DNA of 5,942 bases from JBFJVZ01 sp041623895. GTDB taxonomy: Bacteria > Planctomycetota > Planctomycetia > Pirellulales > Pirellulaceae. Positions within the stretch are counted from its first letter, which is position 1. Every line of letters starts with the position of its first letter. The notes beneath the pieces were generated by a model that searched no databases, had not been told where the DNA came from, and worked only from the letters and a program-made list of their open reading frames with translations. The translations under genes and the position numbers were made by a program. Positions 5,832-5,942 of the stretch are shown here, piece by piece. Where the stretch lies: assembly GCA_041623895.1 (NCBI GenBank), contig JBFJVZ010000440.1, forward strand, positions 1 to 5,942, written 5' to 3'.

Positions 5832-5869
5832 GGTGCGGCTGAAGAGTTCAGGCGTCCGAGAGTTTTCAT
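5828..5869 (-). CDS. Possible 13-codon upstream ORF overlapping the desulfurase start
   Basis: An ATG at 5869 opens a short frame encoding MKTLGRLNSSAAP whose TGA overlaps the desulfurase ATG as ATGA. This arrangement is typical of translational coupling. It contains no cysteine codons and lacks a good ribosome binding site. A competing reading is that the same bases form a promoter -10 box (TAAAAT at 5873-5868), in which case the ATG would not be transcribed. Both are weak, and chance is a fair explanation. Confidence 0.2.
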   Translation of the reverse strand: MKTLGRLNSSAAP

Positions 5870-5873
5870 TTTA
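5868..5873 (-). promoter_or_regulatory. Possible -10 box of the desulfurase gene
   Basis: TAAAAT on the minus strand matches the sigma-70 -10 consensus at 5 of 6 positions and would start a transcript near 5861, about 30 bases before the desulfurase ATG. No -35-like hexamer is found 16-18 bases upstream; that position instead abuts the palindrome at 5895-5912, which would fit an activator-dependent promoter but does not prove one. Confidence 0.3.
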
Positions 5874-5894
5874 GATCAAGGGCAGTAGATGTAG

Positions 5895-5942
5895 GCCAGG
5901 ACCGGTCCTGGCGATGATCATGTTGCCAGGACAAGTCCTGGC
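5895..5942. repeat. Two tandem 18-base palindromes, 30-base period, at the window edge
   Basis: Bases 5895-5912 (gccaggaccggtcctggc) are a perfect palindrome. Bases 5925-5942 (gccaggacaagtcctggc) repeat it with two central changes that leave 8-bp arms intact. The 12-base spacer also contains the palindrome atgatcat (5914-5921). Conserved arms with a variable centre fit either a dimeric protein site or a hairpin with a 7-bp stem and tetraloop. The second copy ends exactly at the window edge, so more copies may follow. The position is 64 bases upstream of the desulfurase ATG. Confidence 0.8.

Noticed and set aside
5118..5888. 256-residue plus-strand frame opposite the desulfurase gene
   Set aside because: It lies wholly antisense to a certain gene with full motif support; its translation shows no recognisable domain and is the mirror of the conserved coding strand.

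Overview
The window (about 55% G+C by eye) looks like chromosomal DNA of a planctomycete of the Pirellulaceae/Rhodopirellula type. This is inferred from two things: an unnamed two-membrane-segment, glutamine-rich protein whose start (FGWQPDGRGGVDYIIQIPP) resembles a planctomycete protein type, and an enolase-superfamily protein of a lineage I associate with Planctomycetes/Verrucomicrobia. No database search was possible, so the taxonomy is a best guess.

All four recognisable genes lie on the minus strand, so transcription runs from the right edge to the left. In that order: (1) 5831-4662, a complete cysteine desulfurase (NifS/IscS type) that mobilises sulfur from cysteine for Fe-S clusters and thio-cofactors; (2) 4350-2437, a 637-residue protein of unknown function with a membrane segment at each end and a long, probably disordered Q/N/S/G-rich middle; (3) 2062-1430, a complete NarL/FixJ-type response regulator without a kinase gene beside it, ending at a strong terminator at 1344-1383; (4) 1237 to the left edge, an enolase-superfamily enzyme of the muconate-lactonizing type, cut off at its C-terminus by the window.

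The genes are separated by long gaps (about 190, 374 and 311 bases), so this looks like separately transcribed housekeeping and lineage-specific genes, not one operon. The sequence does not link them to a common pathway. The gaps hold a bidirectional terminator, overlapping GC-rich hairpins upstream of the enolase-family gene, a hairpin and short repeats downstream of the desulfurase, and two tandem 18-bp palindromes at the right edge that may continue outside the window.

I found no tRNA, rRNA, CRISPR array, insertion sequence or phage gene. No undescribed multi-gene system is evident. The items most worth a second look are the two-anchor Q-rich protein and the tandem palindromes.
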